Shown here: in pieces, positions 43,330-52,578 of the stretch
Layout: each line of letters begins with the position of its first letter
Numbering within the stretch: the stretch's first letter is position 1
From: Halomonas cupida
GTDB taxonomy: Bacteria > Pseudomonadota > Gammaproteobacteria > Pseudomonadales > Halomonadaceae
NCBI RefSeq assembly: GCF_900142755.1
Contig: NZ_FRCA01000012.1
Location: 1-64,000, forward strand
Direction of reading: 5' to 3'
Length of the DNA: 64,000 nucleotides
Notes under the pieces: generated by a model
Seen by the model: only the letters and a program-made list of their open reading frames with translations
Database searches by the model: none
What the model was told of the DNA's origin: nothing
Translations under genes and position numbers: made by a program

Positions 43330-44103
43330 ATGGCTCTACCCTCCATGAATCGACCCCCGATGGATCTACCCCGCCTGATGGCCCATCGTGGCCTCTCCGC
43401 CCATGCCCCGGAAAATACCCTCGCGGCGATCCGTGCTGCTCATGCCGCAGGCTTCGAGTGGGTGGAGCTGGATGTCCAACTGCTGGGTGATGGCACACCG
43501 GTGATCTGGCATGACCCGGGTATGCGGCGCTGTTCGAATGGGCGCGGCAAGCTGACGAAACTACGACTCGAACAGGCCAAGGAATTTGATGTGGGCGCGT
43601 GGTTCGCCGACGGCTTTCGTGACGAGCGCATAGCGACCCTCGACGAAGCGCTGTCGCTGCTCGACGAGTTGAACATGGGACTCAATCTGGAGCTGAAGGT
43701 CGCCCGCGGACGCGACCCCGAGGCGCTGGCGGAGTCGGCGATTCCACGCCTGCTCGAAGTACTGCCCTACGAACGGCGACTGGTCTCCTCGTTCAGCCCC
43801 GCCTCCCTGGAGTATGCCCGCGGCCTCGCCGATGCCTCGCAGTTGGCCCTGGGCATCCTCTACGATTCGATTCCACGCGGCTGGGAAAAGGAAGTCAGCC
43901 AGCTTCAGGCGTTCAGCATTCATGCCGACTGGAAGCGCCTCAAGGAGAAGCGCGCCCGCCAGATCCATGAGGCTGGCGTGGCTCTGCTCTGCTATACCGC
44001 CAATGACCCGATTGCCTTCGACAAGTATTGGGAATGGGGCGTTACCACGGTCATTTCCGATGACCCAGGTCGCTTTGTGGCAGCGGGCATTTCACAGAGC
44101 TGA
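43330..44103 (+). CDS. ugpQ: Glycerophosphodiester phosphodiesterase, cytoplasmic UgpQ type
   Basis: The 257-residue TIM-barrel enzyme shows the GDPD motif LMAHRGLSAHAPENTLAAIR (catalytic His, Arg and metal Glu), FEWVELDVQLLGDGTPVIWH with the second His, and GLNLELKVARGRDPE. It hydrolyses glycerophosphodiesters to glycerol-3-phosphate and an alcohol; with glycerophosphocholine this would feed choline to BetA. There is no signal peptide, so it is cytoplasmic. Its stop codon directly abuts the stop of the convergent cobQ gene, with no base between. Confidence 0.9.
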   Translation: MALPSMNRPPMDLPRLMAHRGLSAHAPENTLAAIRAAHAAGFEWVELDVQLLGDGTPVIWHDPGMRRCSNGRGKLTKLRLEQAKEFDVGAWFADGFRDERIATLDEALSLLDELNMGLNLELKVARGRDPEALAESAIPRLLEVLPYERRLVSSFSPASLEYARGLADASQLALGILYDSIPRGWEKEVSQLQAFSIHADWKRLKEKRARQIHEAGVALLCYTANDPIAFDKYWEWGVTTVISDDPGRFVAAGISQS

Positions 44104-45606
44104 TCAGCCTTGCGGCCTTACCAGCGCCAGCACGGCATCCATATCCAGGTGCGCCTCCACCGCGTCGGCCAGCCGGTCGAGCTGCCGTTCGCGGTGGGCA
44201 TCGAGATCGACCCGACGCTGCTCACTCGGTGCCAGCCCGAGTAATGCCAGCAATGCCTCACACGCATCCGGCCCATCGAACAGGCCGTGCAGATAAGTGC
44301 CCATCACCTGTCCATCCGCGCTGATCGCGCCTTCGCTGTGTCCTTCCAGGCCCTGCCCTTCGAGACCCAATCCGTCGAGAATCAGTAACGGACGCTCCAG
44401 CGCCGGGCCACGACTGACCCCGTTGTGAATCTCGTAACCGTGAATGCTGCAGGTGCCAGTTGAGGTAGATAGTCGACCGTTCACCCGGCGCAGTTGCTTG
44501 CCCGGCACCATGGTCGTGGTCATCTCCAACAGGCCCAGCCCGGGGTTGCCCCCTGGCGTCCCCTCGATGCCGTCCGGGTCATTGATCCACTCGCCAAGCA
44601 TCTGGAAGCCACCGCAGATTCCCAGCACACGTCCGCCATAGCGCAAATGGCGCTGAATACGCGACTCCCAGCCCTGAGCGCGCAACCACTGCATATCCGC
44701 CAGGGTATTCTTGCTGCCCGGCAACAGAATGACATCAGCCTCGGGCATGGGCTGATCCGGCCCCACCAGACTGACCGCTACCCGTGGATGCAGCCGCAGG
44801 GGATCGAGATCGGTATGGTTGCTGATCCGTGGCAGAACTGGCACCACCACCTTGAGCATGCCCTGCGCATCGCCATCGTGACATTGCTCCAGCGACAGGC
44901 TGTCCTCGGCATCCAGCATCAGGCCGGAAAGGTACGGCAGGACACCGAGCACCGGCTTGTTCTCTCGCTCCTCGAGCCACTCCAGGCCTGGCTCGAGGAG
45001 ACTAATGTCACCGCGGAAACGATTGATCACCAGACCACGAATTCTCGACCGCTCGGATGCCGAGACCAGCGCCAGAGTGCCGCAGATCTGAGCAAAAACA
45101 CCGCCGCGATCGATATCCGCCACCAGCAACACCGGGCAATCGATGGCCTCGGCGAAGCCCATGTTGGCGATGTCTCCCTCGCGCAGGTTGATCTCCGCCG
45201 GGCTCCCTGCCCCTTCGGCGATGATCACATCGTAGCGGCGTGACAGCCGCTGCCAGCAGTCCAGTACCGTTTCGCGGGCGCGGCGCTTGTAGGCGTGGTA
45301 ATCAAGTGCCTGCATGCTGCCGATGGATTTTCCGGCGAGGATCACCTGGGCGCCGCGATCACTCTCCGGCTTGAGCAGCACCGGGTTCATGTCGACATGC
45401 GGGGCCACACCGGCCGCCTGGGCCTGAAGCGCCGTCGAACGCCCGACCTCACCACCTTCGGGGGTGACGGCACTGTTGAGGGCCATATTCTGCGGCTTGA
45501 ACGGCGCCACCTTGATGCCACGACGATGAAGGGCACGACACAGTCCTGCCACCACCGTACTCTTTCCGGCATCCGAGGTTGTGCCCTGAACCATCAAGGT
45601 GGTCAT
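44104..45606 (-). CDS. cobQ: Cobyric acid synthase CobQ (CbiP)
   Basis: The 500-residue protein uses ATP and glutamine to amidate positions b, d, e and g of adenosyl-cobyrinate a,c-diamide. It starts MTTLMVQGTTSDAGKSTVVA, a modified P-loop; the upstream frame belongs to a mobile element. The glutamine amidotransferase domain (after about 250) has ILLPGSKNTLADMQWLRAQG, nucleophile Cys in VLGICGGFQMLGEW, and a terminal His in MGTYLHGLFDG. It is last in the btuB-btuF-btuC-btuD-cobO-cobQ string and is separated from cobO by a 143-bp element, so its expression may be altered. Confidence 0.95.
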   Translation of the reverse strand: MTTLMVQGTTSDAGKSTVVAGLCRALHRRGIKVAPFKPQNMALNSAVTPEGGEVGRSTALQAQAAGVAPHVDMNPVLLKPESDRGAQVILAGKSIGSMQALDYHAYKRRARETVLDCWQRLSRRYDVIIAEGAGSPAEINLREGDIANMGFAEAIDCPVLLVADIDRGGVFAQICGTLALVSASERSRIRGLVINRFRGDISLLEPGLEWLEERENKPVLGVLPYLSGLMLDAEDSLSLEQCHDGDAQGMLKVVVPVLPRISNHTDLDPLRLHPRVAVSLVGPDQPMPEADVILLPGSKNTLADMQWLRAQGWESRIQRHLRYGGRVLGICGGFQMLGEWINDPDGIEGTPGGNPGLGLLEMTTTMVPGKQLRRVNGRLSTSTGTCSIHGYEIHNGVSRGPALERPLLILDGLGLEGQGLEGHSEGAISADGQVMGTYLHGLFDGPDACEALLALLGLAPSEQRRVDLDAHRERQLDRLADAVEAHLDMDAVLALVRPQG

Positions 45607-45631
45607 TCTGGATATTTCCTTTACGGATGAT

Positions 45632-45774
45632 GGAAACGCTGCATAAATGTCGCGAGCGATGAGAGCCTGGTCGCCGCCGGAGCGCAAAGACCGGAATTTA
45701 CAAGGGAGTAAATGAGGATCTTGAGTACCGCCGGGGGCCAGAATGTCGAGCGCAGCAGTTTATTCAGTGTTTCC
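45632..45774. mobile_element. MITE-like element, copy A (143 bp)
   Basis: The element has terminal inverted repeats GGAAACGCTGCATAAA (left) and TTTATTCAGTGTTTCC (right), 14 of 16 matching, and no coding capacity. Copy B at 53355-53497 has the same length, is inverted relative to this one and is highly similar throughout. It sits between cobO and cobQ; its right end abuts the cobO stop codon (45775-45777). No target-site duplication is obvious. The ends resemble those of IS5-group elements in style, which is an impression only. Confidence 0.8.
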
Positions 45775-46386
45775 CTATAACTCCACGCCCTTCTGGGCCT
45801 TGATGCCCTGATCCTTGAAGGCATGTTTGACCACCTTCATTTCGGTCACCGTATCAGCCAGTTCGATGAGCGCCTCGGGAGCGTGACGGCCGGTCACCAC
45901 CACATGCTGCATGGGCGGGCGCGCCTGCAGGTCATCCAGCACCCTATCGAGCTCCAGGTAACCACGGCGTAGGGCAATGTTCAGCTCATCAAGCACGACC
46001 AGATCCACCTCGGCATCGGCGAGTACCTCGCGCGCTCGCTGCCAGGCAACCTCGGCGGCCTGCACATCACGCTCGCGATCCTGGGTCTCCCAGCTATATC
46101 CCTCCCCCATGATATGGAAGCTGACACCAGGCTGATCGCGGAAGAACGCCGCTTCCCCGGTGGCGAAAGCGCCCTTGATGAACTGCACGATGGCCACTCG
46201 CATGCCATGACCCAGTGCTCGCCCGACCATACCGAAAGCCGACGAACTCTTGCCTTTTCCGGGGCCGGTGAGCACCAGCAGAACGCCCTGCTCACGGTCG
46301 GCACGTGCGATACGCTCGCGCATGATGCGCTGCTTGGCGGCCATGCGTTGGGCATGGCGATCGGGGTCCACGTCAGGTCGCGTCAT
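45775..46386 (-). CDS. cobO: Cob(I)yrinic acid a,c-diamide adenosyltransferase CobO (BtuR)
   Basis: The 203-residue protein adds the 5'-deoxyadenosyl group to the corrinoid cobalt. It has the P-loop VLLVLTGPGKGKSSSAFGMV, DLVVLDELNIALRRGYLEL (Walker B-like), VVVTGRHAPEALIELADTVT and the conserved end VKHAFKDQGIKAQKGVE. The length equals typical CobO. It overlaps btuD by 14 bases and its TAG stop is the last codon before the MITE. It acts both in salvage of imported corrinoid and before CobQ. Confidence 0.95.
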   Translation of the reverse strand: MTRPDVDPDRHAQRMAAKQRIMRERIARADREQGVLLVLTGPGKGKSSSAFGMVGRALGHGMRVAIVQFIKGAFATGEAAFFRDQPGVSFHIMGEGYSWETQDRERDVQAAEVAWQRAREVLADAEVDLVVLDELNIALRRGYLELDRVLDDLQARPPMQHVVVTGRHAPEALIELADTVTEMKVVKHAFKDQGIKAQKGVEL

Positions 46387-47212
46387 GGGGCTTGCCTCGA
46401 GAGAATGTTGATGGAGAGGAGGAGGATAGAGAGGACGATGAGGGGGCCGTGACGCGTGGTAGAAACACCGGCACGCCGTCGATCTCGGCCGTCATCAAGG
46501 GTTGGCGATAGAGTCGCTCCAGGGTACTGGTCACCAGGATGTCATCTCGTGGCCCCCAGCAAGCTGTGCCATCGGGATACAACAGCAATAGATGATCACA
46601 CCAGCGAGCGGCGAGGTTGAGATCATGCAGGCACATCACCACCGCCCGGCCGCTGCGGGCCTGGTGGTCAAGCAGCCCCATGACCTCCACCTGGTGGTGC
46701 AGGTCAAGGTGATTGGTGGGCTCATCGACCAGCCAGATATCCGGTGACTGTGTCAGCACCGTGGCGATACTGACTCGCTGACGCTCACCTCCGGACAGCG
46801 TCGCCAGCGGTCGTTCGGCCAGATGATCAATGCCCAGTTGGTCAAGCGCCTGATGCGCTCTTGCGGCGTCCTCGGCGCTTTCGTTCTGCCATGCATGCAG
46901 GAAGGGATGGCGTCCGATCAGCGCGGTCTCCAGCACTGTGGCCGGGAAATCATCATGGCGCTCCTGAAAGACCAGACCAAGATGCTGCGCTGCCTGGCGC
47001 CGTCGCCAGGCAGCCAGCGGACGTTCACCGAGCACTACCTGTCCGGCTGCCGCAGGTCGCAATCCTGCCAGGGTATGAAGCAAAGTGGTCTTGCCGGCAC
47101 CGTTGGGACCGAGAACGCCCCAGCGGCTGCCCGGCTCCACCGTCAATGACAACGGTTGGCTCGGGGCACGACCGGGAATGTCGACCTGCAAGGCGTCGCA
47201 GTGGAGTCTCAT
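46373..47212 (-). CDS. btuD: Cobalamin ABC transporter ATP-binding protein BtuD
   Basis: The 279-residue ATPase has Walker A VLGPNGAGKTTLLHTL, the ABC signature TLSGGERQRVSIATVL, Walker B IWLVDEPTNHLDLHHQ and H-loop VVMCLHDLNLAARW. It powers vitamin B12 import through BtuC. A Ser-rich C-terminal extension (SSSSLSSSSPSTFSRG) is unusual. It lies 3 bases after btuC and overlaps cobO. Assignment to B12 rests on the neighbours btuB and btuF. Confidence 0.92.
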   Translation of the reverse strand: MRLHCDALQVDIPGRAPSQPLSLTVEPGSRWGVLGPNGAGKTTLLHTLAGLRPAAAGQVVLGERPLAAWRRRQAAQHLGLVFQERHDDFPATVLETALIGRHPFLHAWQNESAEDAARAHQALDQLGIDHLAERPLATLSGGERQRVSIATVLTQSPDIWLVDEPTNHLDLHHQVEVMGLLDHQARSGRAVVMCLHDLNLAARWCDHLLLLYPDGTACWGPRDDILVTSTLERLYRQPLMTAEIDGVPVFLPRVTAPSSSSLSSSSPSTFSRGKPHDAT

Positions 47213-47215
47213 GCG

Positions 47216-48217
47216 CTAACCCCGACTCCGGTGTAGAAGGTAAAGAAAGCTCGGCACACCAATCAGCGCCGTGATCACGCCAACCGGCAACTGTTGAGGG
47301 GCTATCAGTGAGCGTGCCAGGGTGTCGGCCAGGGTCAGCAAGGCGCCACCGGCCAGCAATGAGGCCGGCAGAATCAAGCGCTGGTCGGCACCCAACCTCA
47401 GGCGCAGCATATGTGGCACCATCAGGCCGACGAAGCCGACGCTACCGGCGGTAGTCACCGCCATGGCCGTGGCCAGACTCGCGGCCAGATACAGCGTCCA
47501 CTCCAGTGGCCGTACCGCCACCCCCAGCGCGGCGGCCTGAAGCCCACCCCGCGCCAGTACATTGAGGGTTCTTCCCAGCGGCACCAATACCACCATGCTC
47601 AACAGCGCCACGCAAAGTACCGGCCAGGGCGACCCGGCATAGGCCATGTCCCCCATCAGCCAATAGAGCATACCCGGCAATTGCTCCACCGGGCTGACCG
47701 CCAGCAGGAAGGTAATGATCGCCCCCCAACCGGAAGCCATGACGATCCCCGTCAGCAGCAATCGAGCCGGTGTCCAGCTACCGCTGCCATGGGCCAGGGC
47801 GAAGACAATCAGCGTCGACACCAGAGCACCGACAAAGGCCGAGGCCGACACCAGTGCCGTCCCCACCCCGGCCAGCATCGCCAGCAATGCCGCTACCGAA
47901 GCGCCGCCGGACAGCCCCAGCACATAAGGGTCGGCCAGCGGGTTGCGCAGCAACACCTGCATGAGTGCGCCGGCCAATGCCAACAGCGCACCAGTACCAA
48001 AGGCGGCCAGTGCTCGCGGCAGGCGCAGTTCCCATACCAGGGTGTGATGCAGCGAACTGCCCTCGCCAATCAACGTGGCCAGCATCTCGCGCGGTGTCAG
48101 GCTCACACTGCCCAGCGCCAGCGATACCAGAATGGCAATAAGGCCCAGCAACGCCAGCCACAGCAATGGCCGGAAACGCGCTCCATGCCCTGCAGTGGCA
48201 CGATCAGCGGCGAGCAC
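47216..48217 (-). CDS. btuC: Cobalamin ABC transporter permease BtuC
   Basis: The 333-residue FecCD-family permease has about ten helices, with the family landmarks SLTPREMLATLIGEGSSLHH, LRLPRALAAFGTGALLALAG, MQVLLRNPLADPYVLGLSGG and VGFVGLMVPHMLRLRLG. I start at the GTG (48217), 7 bases after GGAG, which overlaps btuF by 14 bases; an ATG at 48277 would give a longer overlap and an unusual soluble leader. Together with BtuD and BtuF it forms the inner-membrane B12 importer. Confidence 0.92.
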   Translation of the reverse strand: MLAADRATAGHGARFRPLLWLALLGLIAILVSLALGSVSLTPREMLATLIGEGSSLHHTLVWELRLPRALAAFGTGALLALAGALMQVLLRNPLADPYVLGLSGGASVAALLAMLAGVGTALVSASAFVGALVSTLIVFALAHGSGSWTPARLLLTGIVMASGWGAIITFLLAVSPVEQLPGMLYWLMGDMAYAGSPWPVLCVALLSMVVLVPLGRTLNVLARGGLQAAALGVAVRPLEWTLYLAASLATAMAVTTAGSVGFVGLMVPHMLRLRLGADQRLILPASLLAGGALLTLADTLARSLIAPQQLPVGVITALIGVPSFLYLLHRSRG

Positions 48218-49124
48218 GGGCAGTCTCCAGCTGGCGGCACAGAGCTCGCGTGCCCTCGACCAGTCGTGGGGTGGCACGCTGCACCAGATCGGGATTGATG
48301 AAGAACAGATTGTCGCGCTGCACAGCGCTCATCTGTGGATAGCGGCGCCAGGCATCGAGCCAGGTCGAATCCGCCTTGCCCATGCCGCCAGTGATGATCA
48401 CCTCCGGGTCGGCCGCCAGCACCGCTTCCTCGGCCACGCGCGGAACCAGAGGCGGCTGCTCGGAGAACAGGTTGACCCCGCCACACAAGGCCAGCGAGCG
48501 GCTGATCCAGTGCTCGCCGTTGATGGTCATCAGCGGGCTTTCCCAGACTTCGTAGAACACCTCCACCGGCTCGACATCCCGATAGTGTTCGGTCAACTCG
48601 ATTACGTCCTGGCGCAGCGTTTCGGCCGCCCGATGTGCCGCCTCCTCGGTCCCCGCGAGGGCCCCGAGTCGCTCGAGGGTGGTGGCAATGGTCTCGAAGG
48701 TCGAGGCATCAGCGTGGAAGACCGGGATGCCCAACTCGCCAAGACGCTCCACCTGCTCACGCGGATTCCCCCCGGCCCAGGCCACCGCCAGGTCCGGCGC
48801 CAGTGCCAGCAACGCTTCGAGGTCCAGACGGTCGTAGCTACCGATACGTGGTAGCTCCTCGGCCTCCGGCGGGTAATCACTGAAACTGACAGCGCCAACC
48901 ACCCGTTCCCCCGCCCCGGCGGCAAACAACAGCTCGGTGACACTGGGAGAGAGCGCAACAATGCGCTGCGCAGGCTGTTCCAGACACAGTTGCTGTCCGG
49001 CATCATCGATCACGCAGGCCGTCGATGCCAGAGCCATGGGCGCCGCCCCACCGCTGCCCAACGCAAGCAGGACCGTCGCCAATCCCCTCAGCAACCCCGC
49101 CGACTTTCTCCCACTGGGTATCAT
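48204..49124 (-). CDS. btuF: Cobalamin-binding periplasmic protein BtuF
   Basis: The 306-residue precursor has an N-terminal signal (MIPSGRKSAGLLRGLATVLL to about LAST) and a BtuF-type domain: RIVALSPSVTELLFAAGAGE, VSFSDYPPEAEELPRIGSYD, LEALLALAPDLAVAWAGGNP and a C-terminal lobe with VIITGGMGKADSTWLDAWRR. It hands vitamin B12 to BtuCD in the periplasm. Its ATG overlaps the btuB stop by ATGA, tying the two in translation. Confidence 0.93.
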   Translation of the reverse strand: MIPSGRKSAGLLRGLATVLLALGSGGAAPMALASTACVIDDAGQQLCLEQPAQRIVALSPSVTELLFAAGAGERVVGAVSFSDYPPEAEELPRIGSYDRLDLEALLALAPDLAVAWAGGNPREQVERLGELGIPVFHADASTFETIATTLERLGALAGTEEAAHRAAETLRQDVIELTEHYRDVEPVEVFYEVWESPLMTINGEHWISRSLALCGGVNLFSEQPPLVPRVAEEAVLAADPEVIITGGMGKADSTWLDAWRRYPQMSAVQRDNLFFINPDLVQRATPRLVEGTRALCRQLETARARR

Positions 49125-50968
49125 TCGCCGAATCCGACCGTCAGCCAGGCAGTGCGGCCCGGATTGATATAGTCCCAACCCTCGAAGGAACTTGACGTCG
49201 CATACTCGCGATCAAACAGGTTCTCGACCGACAGCCGTGCCTTCCACCCCGGAGCAAAGCGCCAGCCAGCACGCAGGTCCAGAGTGCCGTAACCCGGCAG
49301 GCGCTGCTGATTGGCGGCATCGTTGTAACGATGGTTCTGAGCCACGAAGGAGGCGCCCAGATTCCAGTCACCCAGTTGACGGTCCGCATCCAGGCGCACA
49401 CTCTGCTGAGCGCGGCGAGCCAACTGCTTGCCGGTGTCACGATCTTCCGGGTCGGTCCAGGTCAGTGCCGCCGTCAGATCCCACTGCGCGAGACCGACTC
49501 CCGCAGACAACTCGACACCACGGATCCGGGCACTGTTGACGTTATAGGGGGCGGAAATCCCATCACGTACCGTATTGGCAATCATGTCATCGATGTCGGT
49601 CTGGTAAAGCGCCAGATCCCAGAAGGCGTTACGGTACTGACCGCGCACACCCAGCTCGGCGCTTTCCGACTGCTCGGCATCGAGGTCTGGATTACCGTAG
49701 TTCGGATAGTAGAGCTCATTGAAGGTCGGCGCACGAAAGGCGGTGCCATAGCTGGCCCGCAGCGTGTGGTCATCGTCCAGTCGATAGCCCAGCGCAAGGT
49801 GCCCGGTAACTTCCTCGCCGAAAGCCTCATTGTCATCATGGCGCAGCCCGGCCTGAACACTGAGCGGATCGAAATCCATCAGCGCCTGAGCGAACACCGC
49901 AACGTTATCGCGACTGTCTTCGTCGAAAGAGGAAAAGAAGGCGGTGGAACCATCAACTTCATCCTCGAGATATTCGGCACCCGCGACCAGTTGATGGCGT
50001 CCGAGACGGAAGGTGTTGTCCCAGCGCACGGTATTGGTGGTGGTATCAAACACCGAGTTGCCGAACTCGGCGTAGTCGTCCAATTGGTCCTGTGCCTGGC
50101 TCAGGGTCACCCGCGAAGTCCAATCAGCAGTGACCGGCAGCTCGGCAAAGGCACCCGCCACCTGCTGGACGTAGTCGGAATCGCCGCCCTCATACTCGGT
50201 ATTGCCGCTGGCACGCAGCCCGAGCACCCCGATTTCGGCGCCATTGTCGAAGCGGTGCGTGACGCGCGCCAGGCCAGTGGTGTTGTCGTAGCCCTTGTCT
50301 TCCCCGCCTTCGCGAACCGGCGCGCCATCGGTCTCGAGGCGGCTGGCACTGAACTGGTAACGGGTGCCGTTGGCACCACCGGCCAGGCTGGCAAAGCCGC
50401 GCACGCTGTCGAAGGAACCGCCCCCAAGGCTGACACCAGGCTCGGGCTTCCCCTCCTCGGCATCGCGGGTAAACAGCTGTACCACCCCGCCGACGGCATC
50501 GGCGCCATACAGGGTGCCACGTGGACCACGCACGATCTCGACACGCTCGAACATCTGCGGATCAAGGAACTGCCATCCCGGCCCGCCATTGGTTGCCGAG
50601 CGCAGACGAATACCATCGATCATCAACAGCGCGGACTCGCTGCCGGTACCACGCAGATACACACTGGCATTCTTGCCGAAGCCCCCGCTGGTGGAGACAT
50701 CCACCCCCGGCTGGCCACGCAGGGTATCGGTCAGACTGATGGGGTCACGGCGGCGCAGAGCCTGCTCGTCGATAACGGTAACCGATGCCAGGGAGTCACT
50801 GGCAGTACTGGGGGCCAATGTTGCCGATACCACCATGGGATCGAGATTGATGGCAGTGTCACCATCATCGGAAGTCTGGGCGCCGGCTTCGGCGACCAGC
50901 AGCCATGGCGCGGCGAACAGCCCCAGCGAGAGGCCGGCGCGGGCCGGAGAGAAGGAGCGAATCATCAA
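49121..50968 (-). CDS. btuB: TonB-dependent vitamin B12 receptor BtuB
   Basis: The 615-residue outer-membrane protein has a signal peptide, a TonB box (NLDPMVVSATLA), a plug domain with DTLRGQPGVDVSTSGGFG and VEIVRGPRGTLYGADAVGGV, and a beta-barrel ending in a terminal aromatic-rich strand (NPGRTAWLTVGFGE). Length equals E. coli BtuB (614). It imports cobalamin, and perhaps cobinamide, across the outer membrane. It is preceded by a cobalamin riboswitch and is first in the btuB-btuF-btuC-btuD-cobO-cobQ string. Confidence 0.94.
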   Translation of the reverse strand: MMIRSFSPARAGLSLGLFAAPWLLVAEAGAQTSDDGDTAINLDPMVVSATLAPSTASDSLASVTVIDEQALRRRDPISLTDTLRGQPGVDVSTSGGFGKNASVYLRGTGSESALLMIDGIRLRSATNGGPGWQFLDPQMFERVEIVRGPRGTLYGADAVGGVVQLFTRDAEEGKPEPGVSLGGGSFDSVRGFASLAGGANGTRYQFSASRLETDGAPVREGGEDKGYDNTTGLARVTHRFDNGAEIGVLGLRASGNTEYEGGDSDYVQQVAGAFAELPVTADWTSRVTLSQAQDQLDDYAEFGNSVFDTTTNTVRWDNTFRLGRHQLVAGAEYLEDEVDGSTAFFSSFDEDSRDNVAVFAQALMDFDPLSVQAGLRHDDNEAFGEEVTGHLALGYRLDDDHTLRASYGTAFRAPTFNELYYPNYGNPDLDAEQSESAELGVRGQYRNAFWDLALYQTDIDDMIANTVRDGISAPYNVNSARIRGVELSAGVGLAQWDLTAALTWTDPEDRDTGKQLARRAQQSVRLDADRQLGDWNLGASFVAQNHRYNDAANQQRLPGYGTLDLRAGWRFAPGWKARLSVENLFDREYATSSSFEGWDYINPGRTAWLTVGFGE

Positions 50969-51089
50969 GTATTCCCTTTACGCCATGCGCACCCGCACAA
51001 CGTTAACCCTTGGAGTCGTCCAGGGGGCGGGATGGCAACGGAGGCGTCGGGTCAGGAAGCACCTTGCCGTCGGGAGCCCACCGCCCCTG

Positions 51090-51235
51090 GCATGGAACTT
51101 CAGGCCGGTCTCCGGGCTGACGAGTCAACACCGGTGTTCCGGGAACCACCACGCTGAAAGGCGTGGCTCGGAACATCACAGCGTTGGGTACGACCGCCTT
51201 CCCGTGACACCTCTGACTACCGGAAGCAGGATTCA
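51090..51235 (-). promoter_or_regulatory. Cobalamin (AdoCbl) riboswitch upstream of btuB
   Basis: On the minus strand the region contains GTCAGAGGTGTCACGGGAAG near its start and the B12 box AGCCCGGAGACCGGCCTG near its end, with GCCACGCCTTTCAGCGTGGT hairpin arms between. These are the conserved parts of the cobalamin aptamer. It lies about 120 bases before btuB and should reduce btuB-operon expression when adenosylcobalamin is abundant. The rest of 50969-51460 holds no gene. Aptamer limits are approximate. Confidence 0.9.
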
Positions 51236-51460
51236 GAAGTCGATCACAGTGGCATGCAAGGGTCGTACTCGACTCGATCACCGTTGCGGGGGCAGCGTCG
51301 GAATGGCACCGACTTCCCGTTTCACCCCGGCGCATCTGCGCGCGCTCAAGGGCACCTGAGAGTGTCGCGTAAACTAGCAGTGGCGATCACCGGCGTCAAA
51401 CAGCAGGCTCGCCGCTCGTTCTGATACCACGCTTTCTGATGGCACTTGTTCCGCCAGCGC

Positions 51461-51943
51461 TTATTCCTCTACTGGAGGTCCCTTGAGCGCCATCACCAGG
51501 CCGTGGCGCACATACCACACCCGGTGCGATAGCCTCCCGGCGTCCTGGGCCAGCCAACCGGCCAGATCACGCAAACGCCGCTGTTCGGGTTCGACCGGTA
51601 CGATGCCTCGGCCGACTTCCGGCACGATCAATACGACCTCAAGCCCCCCCGGCCCGGATGACTCATTCGCTGTTGAGTCAGCCCAATAGGCAAGACCTTC
51701 CTGCCAGCGCCGACGCAAGGCCTGGTTATCCTGCTCGCCGAGTTGCTCGGCCAGCCAGTCCAGCCAGCCATGAACTACCAGCGGCCTGTCGCGGCTGCGG
51801 TCTGCATCGGGCAAGGTCTGTGTCCGGGCGGGGTTCTGCGTCTGAAAAAGAGCCTCTCCGACCGCTTGCCACTGGGCATCGGGAAAACGTTGCCTTACGC
51901 AGTCCTGCTTGCCGGCACAGGTACCTCCGAGGAAGAGCTGCAT
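51461..51943 (-). CDS. CobU-like adenosylcobinamide kinase/guanylyltransferase, short divergent copy
   Basis: The 160-residue protein resembles CobU: a P-loop-like start MQLFLGGTCAGKQ, VVHGWLDWLAEQL, and a C-terminal LIVPEVGRGIVPVEPEQRRL, RDLAGWLAQDAGRLSHRVWY that fits the CobU nucleotide-binding tail. The P-loop Ser/Thr after GK is Gln, and the guanylylated-His motif (RIxHHR) found in the other CobU at 53487 is missing. It may be a non-catalytic or specialised paralogue. It overlaps cobC by 49 bases. I start at the second ATG (51943), 7 bases after AGGAG. Confidence 0.7.
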   Translation of the reverse strand: MQLFLGGTCAGKQDCVRQRFPDAQWQAVGEALFQTQNPARTQTLPDADRSRDRPLVVHGWLDWLAEQLGEQDNQALRRRWQEGLAYWADSTANESSGPGGLEVVLIVPEVGRGIVPVEPEQRRLRDLAGWLAQDAGRLSHRVWYVRHGLVMALKGPPVEE

Positions 51944-52578
51944 TGCCATTCTCCTCTTTTCCCGTGGGATGTTTGCCCGTTGATAATTGGCCCATCGACG
52001 TTCTGCTCATTGAATATCCAGCGACGCCCCGCCGCCTGGCCGACCACGCCTTCCCAGAACGGCACACCGTCGTAGACGCGTCGTAATTCACGGATGACAC
52101 CCCCATGGGTGACCACCAATACCTTGCGGTGATCCTCGGCTTTCGCTGTGGCGAAGATATCCGCCAGTGCCGCCTGCAGGCGTTGGCGAAGCTGCTCAGC
52201 GGACTCGCCACCGGGCGGTGCCAGTTCTCCGGCACTATCAATCCAGTCGCGATAGATCTCGCTATCCTTCAATTCTTCCCAACTGCGGCCCTCGAAGTCG
52301 CCGAAATCGTTCTCACGCAACCGCTGGTCCTGACGCGCTTCGGGCCAGTCGCGTCCCTCGGCGATATGCGCCAGGGTCTGGCGACAGCGACCGAGATCAC
52401 TGGTGACCACGGCGTCGAAGGATTCACCGGCCAGTTCATTGCGTAGGCGATCCATGTCGGGCAGTGCATCAGGCAGCAGCAGTTCAATATCCCGCTGCCC
52501 CTGGTAGCGCTTGTCGAGATTCCATTGCGTCAGGCCATGGCGAACCACCACCAGCTCGAGACACATACCATCAGCCAT
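51895..52578 (-). CDS. cobC: Histidine phosphatase, alpha-ribazole phosphatase CobC type
   Basis: The 227-residue protein is a phosphoglycerate-mutase-like histidine phosphatase: phospho-His in LELVVVRHGLTQWN, VVTSDLGRCRQTLAHIAEG, LRENDFGDFEGRSWEELKD, and the second His in VLVVTHGGVIREL. In cobalamin assembly it removes the phosphate from alpha-ribazole-5'-phosphate or from adenosylcobalamin-5'-phosphate. The start is the ATG 5 bases after AAGGAGGAG. It overlaps cobS upstream and the CobU-like gene downstream. Assignment as CobC rests on the operon. Confidence 0.88.
   Translation of the reverse strand: MADGMCLELVVVRHGLTQWNLDKRYQGQRDIELLLPDALPDMDRLRNELAGESFDAVVTSDLGRCRQTLAHIAEGRDWPEARQDQRLRENDFGDFEGRSWEELKDSEIYRDWIDSAGELAPPGGESAEQLRQRLQAALADIFATAKAEDHRKVLVVTHGGVIRELRRVYDGVPFWEGVVGQAAGRRWIFNEQNVDGPIINGQTSHGKRGEWQCSSSSEVPVPASRTA

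Noticed and set aside
49331..51157. 608-codon plus-strand ORF opposite btuB
   Set aside because: It is the antisense shadow of the btuB receptor gene in GC-rich sequence; the minus-strand protein has all BtuB landmarks and the plus frame has none.
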